Assembly (NCBI RefSeq): GCF_030269545.1
Contig: NZ_BSTN01000016.1
Location: 1-64,000, forward strand
From: Actinomadura sp. NBRC 104425
GTDB lineage: Bacteria; Actinomycetota; Actinomycetes; Streptosporangiales; Streptosporangiaceae
Length of the DNA stretch: 64,000 nucleotides
Reading direction: 5' to 3'
The notes beneath the pieces were generated by a model. It was not told where the DNA came from. It saw only the letters and a program-made list of their open reading frames with translations, and ran no database searches. The translations under genes and the position numbers were made by a program. Below are positions 10,344-19,538 of this stretch, one piece after another. Position 1 is the stretch's first letter, and every line of letters starts with the position of its first letter.

Positions 10344-11830
10344 CGCGACGCCGCGCTCTGCGCCTCGATGAAGCGGGCGAGCCGGGCGGTGCCCTCCTCG
10401 ATCTCCGCCGTGGTCAGGTAGCTGGTGGACAGCCGGATGGCGTGCTCGCCGCCGCCCTGCGGATAGAAGTACGACATCGGCGTCCAGATCACCCCGAAGT
10501 CCTGCGCGGACCGGGCGAGCGCCGCGTTGTCGGCGCGGAACGGGACCTGCATCCGCAGGAAGAACCCCCCGGTGGGCCGGTTCCAGCGCACGCCGAGCGC
10601 GGCGCGGCGGTCGGCCGGGATGCTGCGGTCGAGCCCCGCGAGGACCGCGCGCATGGCCCGCCCGTAGTACTCGGCCGCTTCGGCGTTGAGCACCGAGAGC
10701 CGTCCGTCCGAGGCCAGCAGCGCGCCCGCCACGGCGGCCTGGCTGAGCGAGGAGGTGTTCACCGTCACCATGCTCTTGATCTTGGCGAGTTCGTCCGCCA
10801 GCAGGCCGACGCGGCCGTCGGCGTCCGCGACCGGCTGGTCGGCGATGACGAAGCCGACCCGGGCGCCGGGGAACAGCGTCTTGGAGAACGAGCCGAGGTG
10901 CACGACCCGCTTCTCCCGGTCCAGGGCCTTCAGCGTCGGCAGCGGCGTGCCCGGGCTGACCAGCCGGTAGGGGGTGTCCTCCAGGATGAGGATGTCGTGG
11001 CGGGCGGCCAGGTCGAGCAGCGCGTGCCGGCTCTTCACATCCATCGTGTTGCCCGACGGGTTGGCGTGGTCGGGCACCACGTAGAAGGCGCGCGGGCGGC
11101 GGCCGCGGGCGCGTTCGGCCAGGATCACCGCCTCGACGTCGTCGCAGGAGACGCCGTCCTCCCGCTCCTCGACCGCCGTGACGGCGACGTCCAGCACGCG
11201 GGCCGCACCGGTGATCCCCACGTAGCAGGGGCTGGACACCAGCAGCACGTCGTCGGGGCCGCCCAGGAGGGCGCGCAGGACCAGCAGCATGCCCTCCTGC
11301 GCGCCGACCGTCACCACGAGCGACTCGGGCGGCACGTCGATGCCCTCGTCCACGCGCAGGGAGTCGGCCAGGACGTCCCGGATCTGGCCGGCGGTCGGGC
11401 CGTACTGGAACACGGCGGTGCGCACGTCCTGCGGCGTGCCGCCCTGCGCGGCCAGGTGGTCGAGGAACCGGCGGATGTGCGTGAAGATCTGCTCGTTGTC
11501 GAAGAAGCCGTCATAGGGGCGGCCGGGCGCGAACGAGATCGCCTCGGGATAGCGCAGGGTGATCTCGTTGAGGAAGTTCATGGTGTCCAGGAGCGGGCTG
11601 GACACGCTGGCGTGCAGTTCCTCCTTGCGCAGCACGGCCGCGGCGGCCGCCGGCTCCGGCTTGCCACGGTCGGCGGACGCGGCACCGGGCACGTCACCGG
11701 ACGCTCTACCGGGCACGCTGCCGGGCACGCTGCCGGGTGCGGTGCCGGCCGCGTTGTCGAGCGCGTCGCCGGGCGCGCCGTCGAGCGCGCGGGCCCCGGC
11801 CTGCTGGATATCGATGTCCCCCCCGCTCAC
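10340..11830 (-). CDS. hpgT: PLP-dependent aminotransferase, HpgT-like (phenylglycine aminotransferase)
   Basis: A class I/II aminotransferase of 496 residues from GTG 11830. HpgT forms 4-hydroxyphenylglycine and 3,5-dihydroxyphenylglycine from the glyoxylates. Seen: SSPLLDTMNFLNEI and AISFAPGRPYDGFF near the mature start, DHANPSGNTM with the PLP-contacting Asn-Pro, and LGSFSKTLFPGARVGF with the PLP lysine. The first ~65 residues are Ala/Pro/Gly-rich and not part of the fold. The GTG overlaps the TGA of a 9-codon mini-ORF that has its own ribosome site, so re-initiation from that leader may drive translation. It heads the dpg operon, below the operator at 12038-12068. Confidence 0.9.
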   Translation of the reverse strand: MSGGDIDIQQAGARALDGAPGDALDNAAGTAPGSVPGSVPGRASGDVPGAASADRGKPEPAAAAAVLRKEELHASVSSPLLDTMNFLNEITLRYPEAISFAPGRPYDGFFDNEQIFTHIRRFLDHLAAQGGTPQDVRTAVFQYGPTAGQIRDVLADSLRVDEGIDVPPESLVVTVGAQEGMLLVLRALLGGPDDVLLVSSPCYVGITGAARVLDVAVTAVEEREDGVSCDDVEAVILAERARGRRPRAFYVVPDHANPSGNTMDVKSRHALLDLAARHDILILEDTPYRLVSPGTPLPTLKALDREKRVVHLGSFSKTLFPGARVGFVIADQPVADADGRVGLLADELAKIKSMVTVNTSSLSQAAVAGALLASDGRLSVLNAEAAEYYGRAMRAVLAGLDRSIPADRRAALGVRWNRPTGGFFLRMQVPFRADNAALARSAQDFGVIWTPMSYFYPQGGGEHAIRLSTSYLTTAEIEEGTARLARFIEAQSAASR

Positions 11831-11856
11831 GAGGCGACCGTCCGAGCGTTTTCCAT
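11827..11856 (-). CDS. Putative 9-residue leader ORF overlapping hpgT start
   Basis: ATG 11856 follows GGAG with about 10-nt spacing and encodes MENARTVAS. Its TGA overlaps the hpgT GTG, which has no good ribosome site of its own. This layout fits translational coupling by a mini-ORF. The alternative is an indel in the seven-base G/C run at the hpgT start, in which case MENARTVAS is the true N-terminus of HpgT. Confidence 0.35.
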   Translation of the reverse strand: MENARTVAS

Positions 11857-12037
11857 GATTTCGCTGCTCCGTCCGGGCATGGCGGACCTGTGTGGCATTG
11901 AACTGCGGAGTGTCCTCGGCCCGGTCAGGATTGCACGCGGCGGAACGGCCGACAAGGTCGGACGGCGGTGCCGCACGGCCCGGACGGCGGGGATTGCCGC
12001 AGCAAGCCGATCGATTCACGGCCGGGTCCGGACATCG

Positions 12038-12068
12038 CGTCCAAGCAGAGTTTCTGCACACTTGGACG
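12038..12068. promoter_or_regulatory. StrR/Dbv4-type operator upstream of the hpgT-dpgD operon
   Basis: CGTCCAAG at 12038-12045 and CTTGGACG at 12061-12068 form a perfect 8-bp inverted repeat. Its core is GTCCAA-N17-TTGGAC, the same geometry as the site at 6281-6323. It lies about 208 bp upstream of the hpgT GTG and 135 bp upstream of the tRNA-like gene on the other strand. It is the second predicted target of the StrR-family regulator. Confidence 0.85.
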
Positions 12069-12202
12069 AGCCCCCGCAGGCCCCGTACCAGGCCGGATTT
12101 CCCCGCGGTCCGCTGCTGCCCACAAGACCCCGGCCGGCCGCGCTCCGCAATCTCCGACAATGGACATGGAGAATCCCGCCGGGCCGAAGTTAGAATCGTT
12201 CC

Positions 12203-12276
12203 GCCCCCGTAGCCCAATTGGCAGAGGCGAACCCCTTAAAAGGGTTATGTTGTCGGTTCAATTCCGATCGGGGGTA
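12203..12276 (+). tRNA. tRNA-Leu(UAA)-like gene with short variable loop
   Basis: A 74-nt cloverleaf. Acceptor stem GCCCCCG/CGGGGGT is closed by a G-U pair. The D-stem has 3 bp (GCC/GGC) with loop CAATTGGCAGA, the arrangement of leucine tRNAs. Anticodon stem AACCC/GGGTT has loop CTTAAAA, giving anticodon UAA. The T-arm GTCGG/CCGAT has loop TTCAATT; the discriminator is A73, followed by CC. The variable region is only 5 nt (ATGTT), whereas normal tRNA-Leu, including bldA, has a long variable arm. A TAGAAT -10-like box is at 12191-12196. It lies beside a biosynthetic operon containing a TTA codon. It may be a decoding tRNA or a tRNA-like RNA with another role. Confidence 0.8.
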
Positions 12277-12310
12277 CCGTTCCCGGCGCGGCGGCCTTTC
12301 CCCGGGGCCG

Positions 12311-15136
12311 CTACGCCGGGAAATCCTGGGACGACTGCAGCAGCAGGGTCACCGGAAGGTCGGTCCGGCGGCTGATCTGCAGCTTGCGGTACACCTTCGT
12401 CAGGTGCTGTTCCACGGTGCTGGTGGTGACGCGCAGCCGGCGCGCGATCTGCCGGTTGGTGTACCCGTCGACCGCCAGCGCGGCCACCCGCAGCTCGGCC
12501 ACGCTCAGGCCGTGCAGCAGGTCGGGGCCCGCGGCCTCGCCGCGCTCGTCCTCCCCGGCCGGGCGCGGCGACAGCGTGCCGCCGATCTCGCCGGCGCCGC
12601 ACTCGGCGGCGAGCGCGCGGGCGCGCTGCTCCACGGCGCGGGCCCGCCGCTCCTGGCCGGTGGCGTGGTACAGCTCGCTGAGATCGGCGAGCGCGCGGGC
12701 CAGCTCCAGCCGGTCGCCCGACCGCTCCAGCAGCTCCACCGCCTCGGTGATCAGTTCGGTGCGCCGGTCGACGTCGGAGGCGGCGGCGAGCGTGCGCAGC
12801 GTGGCGCCGCGCGTGCGGGCCTGGGCGGGCGACAGCATCCGCAGCTGCTCGGCCGCGAGCCTCCTGGCGTTCTGGCGGTCGCCGAGGACGAGATGGGCCT
12901 GCGCCATGTCGGTGCGCCACGGCACGAGCCCGGGGCCGTCGAACCCCCACGCCGTCATCAGCTCGCCGCAGGTCTGGAACTCGGCCAGCGCCGCCTTCGG
13001 CCGGTTGATCGCGAGGTAGTAGCGCCCGCGGGCCTGCAGGTGGGGCAGTACGAACGGGCTGTGGAACAGCCCCTCCGGCAGCGGCATGTCGAGGAACTCC
13101 TCGACCTCCTCGTACCGGCCGGCCGCCGTCAGTGACACCACCATGGTGGCGAGCGGGATCGCGATCACCACGCCCCAGCCCTTGGGTGTCATGAGGGTGA
13201 GGGCCTCGCGGGCGCACTTCACCGCGGCCTCCAGGCGGCCGCGCGCGTGGTGCACCAGCGCGCGCATGGCCATGAGGAGGGCCCGGCCCTGCGGCGGCCA
13301 CGAGGCCGTCGACCTGCCGAGGGTGTCGCACCACCGCTCGGCGGCGTCGAGCTCGTCGGCGTAGACCAGGGCCGCGATCGCCGCGATCGGCAGCGGCGAC
13401 CGGAACGCCGGCCCCGCCTCCTCCAGGAGCTGCTCGGCCCGTTGGACCGCTTCTTGGACCGCTCCCCGCGCAAGCGCGTTCACCAGCATCGCCTCGGTGC
13501 GCGGTGAGGGTGCGACAGACACCGGGACGGCGGTGTCCGGTGCGTCCCCCGGCGGGCGCAGGATGTCCCCGAGCCCCTCCAGCCGGGTCAGCCCCGGGTA
13601 GGCGTAGGGCAGCCACCACGGCGACGGCTCGGTGCGCGGCCCGTGCTCGGCCCGCCGCCCGGGGCCGGCGTGCGGCAGGGCGACGCCGCCGGACACCTCC
13701 GTCAGGATCTCCAGCGCGTCGTGGGTACGGCCGAGCCACAGCATCCAGCTGACCAGGGTGGCGTCGCCGCCGGCGGGCAGGCGCCCCTTGCGCAGGCCGC
13801 GGACCAGGTCGGGCAGGTGCCGGGCCGCGATCGCCGGGTCGATCCGCCACTCGGCGCGGGCCAGGTCCAGCTGGACGGCCGGGCGCTGGTCGTCGTCGCC
13901 GCATTCGCGCAGCGCCAGCCGCAGCAGGTCGGTCGCGTCCGACACCCGACCCTCGGCGAACGCCTGCTCGGCCGCCTCCCGCAGGACCGCCACCGCCCAC
14001 GTCCCCCCGGCCCGGTCGGCGGCCAGCAGGCGCTCGGCGACCACCGCGGCGGGCGCGCCGTGGCGGTGCAGCAGCTCGGCCGCGCGCAGGTGCAGCGCGG
14101 TCCGCTCGTCCGGGCGCATCCCGCCCAGCACCGCCGCCCGCAGCGCCTCGTGCCGGACCCCCCCGGCGTCCAGCAGTCCGGCCGCCTGGAGCACCTGGCA
14201 GGTCGCGACGACCGACGCGGCGTCGGCGTCGGCCAGCTCGCCGAGCAGCCCGCCGGACACCCCGTCGGGCAGCACCGCGACGGCGCGGGCGAGCGTCGTG
14301 GCCTCCGCCCGGTACAGGCAGGTGAGCACCGCCTGCCGGAAGGCGTCGCCGAAGATCAGGCTGACCGGCCGGGTCGGCTCCGCCATCCGGTGGTCCTCGA
14401 TCAGCGCGCGCACCAGCAGCGGGTTGCCGCCGGTCACCCGGTGGCACTCGGGCGCCAGCCGCTCCGCGATCGCCGCGCCGACGTGCTCGGCGAGCAGCTC
14501 GGCCACGCCCGACTCCGACAGCGGCCGCAGCCGCAGCCGCCGGCAGTGCGGCTCGCGCAGCAGGTCGGTGTGCAGCAGCGAGTGCGGCCGGGTCGGGCGC
14601 AGGCACTCGGTCAGCACCAGCAGCACCCGGGCGCTGCCGATCCGGCGGGCCAGGTACAGCAGGAACTGCACCGACGCGTCGTCGGCGTGGTGGATGTCGT
14701 CGACCCCGATGACCAGCGGCCGCTGCTCGGCCGCCTTGAGCACGATCGCGGTCAGCCTGCTGAGGATGGGCGCGGGGACCTGGGCCACCGCCTCGCCCGC
14801 CGCGCCGCCCGCCGCCCGGACGCCGAGCGCCCGCACCGTCAGGGACCCGTCCTGGATCAGCCGGTCCGCATGCTCGATCTCCGCGGGCGGCAGCGCGGGA
14901 TCGTGGAACAGCTGGTTGACGGCGCTCAGCGGCAGCTGGCGTTCCGCCCGCGACGCCGACGCGCTCAGGAAGGCGGCCCCGGCCTCGACCGCGCGTCCGG
15001 CGAACGCGTGCATCAGCGTCGTCTTGCCGGTGGCCGCGGCGCCCTCGATCAGCACGACCTTCCCCGGCCGCTCCTGATCCGGTGCCAGCAGATTCTGCAA
15101 AGTGAGCAGTTCCCCCGTCCGCTCCACAATGCGCAT
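12311..15136 (-). CDS. LAL-family (large ATP-binding LuxR) transcriptional regulator
   Basis: A 941-residue LAL regulator. An N-terminal AAA-type ATPase has Walker A GAAATGKTT at about residues 33-41 and a Walker B-like VIGVDDIHHAD. A long helical TPR-like middle follows, and a C-terminal LuxR HTH (VAALAVDGYTNRQIARRLRV, then STVEQHLTKVYRKL) closes it. ATG 15136 is preceded by GGGGGGA with 7-nt spacing. LAL proteins act as activators in several glycopeptide clusters (Dbv3, Tei16 type). It is divergent from a second LAL gene across 497 bp, which suggests cross-regulation. Its 3' end faces the tRNA-like gene on the opposite strand. Confidence 0.93.
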   Translation of the reverse strand: MRIVERTGELLTLQNLLAPDQERPGKVVLIEGAAATGKTTLMHAFAGRAVEAGAAFLSASASRAERQLPLSAVNQLFHDPALPPAEIEHADRLIQDGSLTVRALGVRAAGGAAGEAVAQVPAPILSRLTAIVLKAAEQRPLVIGVDDIHHADDASVQFLLYLARRIGSARVLLVLTECLRPTRPHSLLHTDLLREPHCRRLRLRPLSESGVAELLAEHVGAAIAERLAPECHRVTGGNPLLVRALIEDHRMAEPTRPVSLIFGDAFRQAVLTCLYRAEATTLARAVAVLPDGVSGGLLGELADADAASVVATCQVLQAAGLLDAGGVRHEALRAAVLGGMRPDERTALHLRAAELLHRHGAPAAVVAERLLAADRAGGTWAVAVLREAAEQAFAEGRVSDATDLLRLALRECGDDDQRPAVQLDLARAEWRIDPAIAARHLPDLVRGLRKGRLPAGGDATLVSWMLWLGRTHDALEILTEVSGGVALPHAGPGRRAEHGPRTEPSPWWLPYAYPGLTRLEGLGDILRPPGDAPDTAVPVSVAPSPRTEAMLVNALARGAVQEAVQRAEQLLEEAGPAFRSPLPIAAIAALVYADELDAAERWCDTLGRSTASWPPQGRALLMAMRALVHHARGRLEAAVKCAREALTLMTPKGWGVVIAIPLATMVVSLTAAGRYEEVEEFLDMPLPEGLFHSPFVLPHLQARGRYYLAINRPKAALAEFQTCGELMTAWGFDGPGLVPWRTDMAQAHLVLGDRQNARRLAAEQLRMLSPAQARTRGATLRTLAAASDVDRRTELITEAVELLERSGDRLELARALADLSELYHATGQERRARAVEQRARALAAECGAGEIGGTLSPRPAGEDERGEAAGPDLLHGLSVAELRVAALAVDGYTNRQIARRLRVTTSTVEQHLTKVYRKLQISRRTDLPVTLLLQSSQDFPA

Positions 15137-15633
15137 GCGGCGATCCCCCCGCAAAGGTTGCATTCCGTGTCCGCGCCCCAACGGTCCGGCACTGCCGCGT
15201 CCCACAGTCGTGCTCAGGTACGCATGGCAGGGGGCGTCGACGACCGGTCCTTCATGACGTTCGCATCAGACCGACGACGGATCAAATCACCATCAGCTAG
15301 CATCTGTATGCAGAGAGTAGTTTCCATGGGGTGACCTGCGTCTTCATCCGCACCGATGGAGAACGTCCTGTCCGGACCCTGCCATCTGCCCGCCCGCCTC
15401 GCGCAGCGGCCGAGGCCCGCGCGCCCCCGGACGGCCCCCGCCGCCCCGGCGTCCACTGAGACGAACGTCACGTTACCGCCTTGTGACATCGCCAGTGGTT
15501 GGCTCGCTTCGTCTCCCCTTCCGAGCCGACCGGGCACCAGGAGGACCTCGAATGTCGCACACCGGCCGAGAGAGCGGAACCGTCCACCCCACCGCCGACT
15601 AGCAGGTTGATTCCACTTCCTCGGGGCGCGCAC
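15137..15633. other. Divergent intergenic region between two LAL genes
   Basis: About 497 bp with no convincing gene, carrying the promoters of both LAL regulators. The middle part (15240-15330) is less GC-rich than its surroundings. No copy of GTCCAA-N17-TTGGAC is present, so the StrR-family protein is not predicted to bind here. Confidence 0.5.
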
Positions 15634-18627
15634 ATGAATCTGATCGAGCGAGAACTGGAATTGACGACACTGCGAAGCCTGTTCGCCGAGTCGCTGGACG
15701 GCCACGGGAAGGTGGTGGTCGTCGGCGGCACGGTGGCGTCCGGCAAGAGCGCTCTGCTGCACTCCCTCGCCGAGCACGCCGCCGCGGCGGGCGCGGTCTA
15801 CCTCGGCGCGACGGCGTCGCACGCCGAGCAGCGGTCCCCGCTGGGCGTGGTGCGGCAGCTGTTCCGCGGGGTGGAGCTTCCCCCCGGACGCGAGGACGCC
15901 AGGCGGCTGCTGGACGAGCAGATCGGCACCGCCGCGTTCGCCGGGGGCGAGTTCCAGCCCGAGACCACCGCCCAGACGACCTGGCCCGTCCTGCAGGAGT
16001 TGTGCAGGGTCCTGCTCGGCATGGCGGCGCGCACCCCCCTGGTCATCGGCCTCGACGACGTGCACCACGCCGACGCCGCCTCCCTCAGCTTCCTGTCCTA
16101 CGCGGCGTACCGGCTCAGGGCGGCCCCGATCGTGATGGTGCTCACCGAGCGCATCGGCCCCCGCCGCGAGCACCCCTGGTTCCACGCGGACCTGCAGAGC
16201 CAGCCGCACTACTGGCGGCTGCGCGTCAAGCCGCTGTCGCGCCGCGGGCAGATCCAGCTGCTCAAAACCAGGCTCGCCCCCCGCCAGGCGCACGAGTTCG
16301 CCCCGGTCTGCGACGCGGTCACCGGGGGCAACCCGGCCCTCGTGCAGGCCCTGCTGCAGGACGAGCGGGTCCCGCCGCAGGACGGCCCGGTGCGGGACGC
16401 GGCCGACCTCGCCGTGGGCGACGCGTTCCCCCGGGTCGCGCTGCACTGTCTGCACCGCGGCGGCCCGGAGATGCACCGCGTCGCCCGCGCCCTGGCGGTC
16501 CTGCGCGAGCCGTGCCCGCCCGTCCTGGTGGGCGCGCTGCTGGGGCTGGACGCCGAGTACGTCTCCGACATGATCGACACGATGGACGCCGCGGGGCTGC
16601 TGGACGCCGGCCGGTTCCGTCACCCGGCCGTCCCGGCGGCCGTGCTCGAAGGCATGACCGCCGAGGAGCGCGCGGTGCTGCACGAGCGGGCCGCCAGGCT
16701 GCTGCACGACCGCGGCGCGGCGCCCCGGACCGTCGCCGAGCACCTCATCGCCGCCGCCGAGGCCGCCGGCCGGCCCGCCGCCCCGACGGACCCCGACGCC
16801 ACCGGACCCGCCCAGAAGGACCTCCACCCGGCCGACGAGGAGTCCTGGAAGGTTCCGGTGCTGGTGGAGGCGGCCGAGCAGGCCCGCACCGACGGCGCCG
16901 CGCACACCGCCCTGGTCTGCCTCCGGCTGGCCCGCGAGAACTGCGCGGACGACCGGCGGCGGGCGGAGATCACCATGGCGATGGCCCGCGTCGAATGGCT
17001 CGTCGACCCGGGGTCGGTGGAGCGCCTGCTGCCCGGGCTCGTCGACGCGGTGCGGGCGAAGCGGCTGAACGGGCGGCACGCCGCCAGGCTGCCCGGCTAC
17101 CTGATGTGGCACGGGCGGCCGGGCGAGGCGGCCGAGGTCCTCGGCCCGCTCACAGGCCGGGCGGAGGCGCCGCTGGACTGGTCCGCCTGCTTCCTGACGG
17201 CCACGCGGCTGCTGCTGTCGTGCGTCTACCCGGGGTATGCCGAGGCGGCGGACGGCGCGGCCGCCGACCGGCCCGCCGCGCGGCATGTCGTGCCGGGCCT
17301 GGAGAACCGGCGGCTGCGGGCCGCGGCCGCGCTGCGGGAGGTGCTGACCGGCCGGACGGACCTCGACGTCCCCGGCACCGCCGAGCAGTTCATGCAGGGC
17401 ACCCGGCTCACCGAGACATCCCCCGGGGCGGTGCTGGCGGTGCTGGCGGCGCTGATCTACGACGACCACCCGCACACGGCCGCGCGCTGGTGCGACCCTC
17501 TCCTGGAGGAGGCGGCGGCCCGGCACGAACCGCTGTGGCACGCGACCTTGGCGGCCGCACGCGCGCTGATCTGCGTGCGGCAGGGGGACCTCACCGCCGC
17601 CGCGGACCACGCCCGCACCGCGCTCGCGCGGATCTCCCCGGCGAGCTGGGGAGTGGCGATCGGCGTGCCCATCGCGGCGTCGGTGTACGCGACGACGGCG
17701 ATGGGCCGCTACGAGGACGCCGCCACCCACCTGGGCATCGCGGTGCCCGACGCCATGTTCGACACCCTGGGCGGCCTGCACTACCTGCGGGCGCGCGGCC
17801 GGTTCCACCTGGCGACCGGGCATCCGGAGATAGCCCTGGCGGACTTTGAGGCCTGCGGCGAGCGGATGCGCGACTGGCGGATCGACGTCCCGGGCCTGGT
17901 CCCGTGGCGCACGGACGCGGCGCAGGCGCTGCTGGAGCTCGGCGAGACCGACCGGGCCGCGGAGCTGGCCGACGAGCAGCTGGCCATGGCGCGGCACCGC
18001 ACCGGCCGGACGCTGGGCGTCTCGCTGCGGGTGCGCGCGCTGGCCGCCGCCGACCCGCGGCGCCGCGGCGAGCTGCTCGAGGAGGCGGTGCGCGTCCTGG
18101 AGCGGTGCGACGACCGGTATGAACTGTCGCTCGCGCGCTGTGAGCTCAGCCGGGCCCGGAAGGCGCTCGGCGAGGCGCCGAAGAGAAAGAGCGCGGCGAA
18201 GACGGAGACGGCGCCCAAGGCGGCGCCGGAGCCGAAGAAGGCGCAGGGCGCCGCCCGCGTGCCCGCGCACAACAAGATGCTCCCGCTCACGACGCCGGCG
18301 CGGGACACGATCGCGGCGCCCGCCGATCCGGCCGCCGGGCTGACCGACGCCGAACGGCGGGTCGCCGCGCTGGTCGTCCAGGGCCGGACCAACCGGCAGA
18401 TCGCCGACACCCTGCTGGTCACCATCAGCACCGTAGAGCAGCACCTCACCCGCATCTACCGCAAGCTCGGCGTCACCCGCCGCGCCGACCTCGTGCGGCG
18501 GCTGCGGGCCGGACCACCGGGCTGCCCGCAGGCGTCCGCACCGGCGGGGGCGGCCGAGCCGCCCGGGACGGCCGCGGCGGGCCCGCGGCGTCGCGACGAC
18601 CAGATCACGTCGAGGGGAGGGACATGA
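15634..18627 (+). CDS. Second LAL-family LuxR transcriptional regulator
   Basis: A 997-residue LAL protein similar in build to the divergent one: Walker A GGTVASGKS at residues 31-39, VIGLDDVHHAD, a long helical middle, and a C-terminal LuxR HTH (VAALVVQGRTNRQIADTLLV). A Lys/Ala/Glu/Pro-rich linker of about 35 residues precedes the HTH. ATG 15634 aligns with the first LAL start (MNLIERELEL versus MRIVERTGEL). The stop overlaps the next ATG (ATGA), so it is co-translated with an ABC transporter. That implies it controls, or is coupled to, export or resistance. Confidence 0.93.
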   Translation: MNLIERELELTTLRSLFAESLDGHGKVVVVGGTVASGKSALLHSLAEHAAAAGAVYLGATASHAEQRSPLGVVRQLFRGVELPPGREDARRLLDEQIGTAAFAGGEFQPETTAQTTWPVLQELCRVLLGMAARTPLVIGLDDVHHADAASLSFLSYAAYRLRAAPIVMVLTERIGPRREHPWFHADLQSQPHYWRLRVKPLSRRGQIQLLKTRLAPRQAHEFAPVCDAVTGGNPALVQALLQDERVPPQDGPVRDAADLAVGDAFPRVALHCLHRGGPEMHRVARALAVLREPCPPVLVGALLGLDAEYVSDMIDTMDAAGLLDAGRFRHPAVPAAVLEGMTAEERAVLHERAARLLHDRGAAPRTVAEHLIAAAEAAGRPAAPTDPDATGPAQKDLHPADEESWKVPVLVEAAEQARTDGAAHTALVCLRLARENCADDRRRAEITMAMARVEWLVDPGSVERLLPGLVDAVRAKRLNGRHAARLPGYLMWHGRPGEAAEVLGPLTGRAEAPLDWSACFLTATRLLLSCVYPGYAEAADGAAADRPAARHVVPGLENRRLRAAAALREVLTGRTDLDVPGTAEQFMQGTRLTETSPGAVLAVLAALIYDDHPHTAARWCDPLLEEAAARHEPLWHATLAAARALICVRQGDLTAAADHARTALARISPASWGVAIGVPIAASVYATTAMGRYEDAATHLGIAVPDAMFDTLGGLHYLRARGRFHLATGHPEIALADFEACGERMRDWRIDVPGLVPWRTDAAQALLELGETDRAAELADEQLAMARHRTGRTLGVSLRVRALAAADPRRRGELLEEAVRVLERCDDRYELSLARCELSRARKALGEAPKRKSAAKTETAPKAAPEPKKAQGAARVPAHNKMLPLTTPARDTIAAPADPAAGLTDAERRVAALVVQGRTNRQIADTLLVTISTVEQHLTRIYRKLGVTRRADLVRRLRAGPPGCPQASAPAGAAEPPGTAAAGPRRRDDQITSRGGT

Positions 18628-19538
18628 TCGAGCTGCACCGTCTGACCAAGCGGTACGGCGCCGTCCGGGCGGTCGACGACCTCACCGTCACCGTCCGGCC
18701 CGCCCGGATCACCGGGCTGATCGGCCCCAACGGCGCCGGCAAGACGACCACGCTGCGCATGATCCTCGGACTCACCGCGCCGACCAGCGGGACCGCCACC
18801 ACGGCCGGCCGCCGCTACGCCGACCTGCCGAGCCCGATGCGGCAGGTGGGCGCGCTGCTGGACCCGGGGGCGGCGCACGAGGGCCGCCGGGCCGGCGACC
18901 ACCTGCTGTGGCTGGCCCGCAGCAACGGCCTGCCCCGGTGGCGGGTGGGCGAGGCGCTCCGGCTGGTCGGCCTGGAGCAGATGGCCGAACGGCCCATCCG
19001 CGTGCTGTCGGCCGGGATGCGCCGCCGGCTCGGCATCGCCGCGAGCCTGCTCGGCGACCCCGAGGTGCTGATCTACGACGACGTGATCGGCGGGCTGGAC
19101 CCGGCGGGCGTCGCCTGGCTGCGCACCCTGCTGCGGCGCCTGGCCGACCAGGGGCGCACCGTGCTGGTCACCGGCCACCCGATGGGCGAGATGGCGCGGA
19201 TCGCCGACCAGTTCATCGTGCTCGACCGGGGCCGCCTGGTGGCCGACAGCAGCGCCGAGGAGCTGTCCCGGTGCGCCGCCCGGCAGCGGGCGCTGATCCG
19301 CTGCGACGACCACCGGTTCTTCACCGACCGGCTGACCGCGGCGGGCGCCCGCGTCCGCCAGGGCACCGGCCGCACGCTCGTGGTGTCCGGCATGGACGGC
19401 GCCGAGATCCACGGCCTGGCCGCGGCGTGCGGCGTCCGCCTGCACGAGCTCACCCCGCTGCGGCCGTCCCTGGAGGAGGTGCTGCTGGAACTGGTCCAAA
19501 GCGGCGCCGACGGCGACCGCGCCGGCAGGGCCGCCTGA
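18624..19538 (+). CDS. ABC transporter ATP-binding protein (drug/antibiotic exporter type)
   Basis: A 304-residue ATPase of the DrrA/BcrA type. Walker A is GPNGAGKTTT, the signature LSAGMRRRLGIAASL. The Walker B region reads VLIYDDVIGGLDP, so the usual catalytic Glu after the Walker B Asp is an Asp, and the consensus EPT is replaced by DVI. The switch region has TGHPMGEMARIAD, with a His at the expected place. The Asp for Glu change may slow hydrolysis. It is coupled to the LAL gene upstream (ATGA) and to the permease downstream (TGATG overlap). It likely exports or protects against the cluster product. Confidence 0.9.
   Translation: MIELHRLTKRYGAVRAVDDLTVTVRPARITGLIGPNGAGKTTTLRMILGLTAPTSGTATTAGRRYADLPSPMRQVGALLDPGAAHEGRRAGDHLLWLARSNGLPRWRVGEALRLVGLEQMAERPIRVLSAGMRRRLGIAASLLGDPEVLIYDDVIGGLDPAGVAWLRTLLRRLADQGRTVLVTGHPMGEMARIADQFIVLDRGRLVADSSAEELSRCAARQRALIRCDDHRFFTDRLTAAGARVRQGTGRTLVVSGMDGAEIHGLAAACGVRLHELTPLRPSLEEVLLELVQSGADGDRAGRAA

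Noticed and set aside
12203-12276. Calling the tRNA the normal bldA tRNA
   Set aside because: bldA is a class II tRNA with a long variable arm; this one has only 5 nt there, so it is labelled tRNA-Leu-like.
13440-13475. TTGGAC words in the first LAL gene as further StrR operators
   Set aside because: They are two direct TTGGAC copies in coding sequence without the GTCCAA partner 17 bp away.
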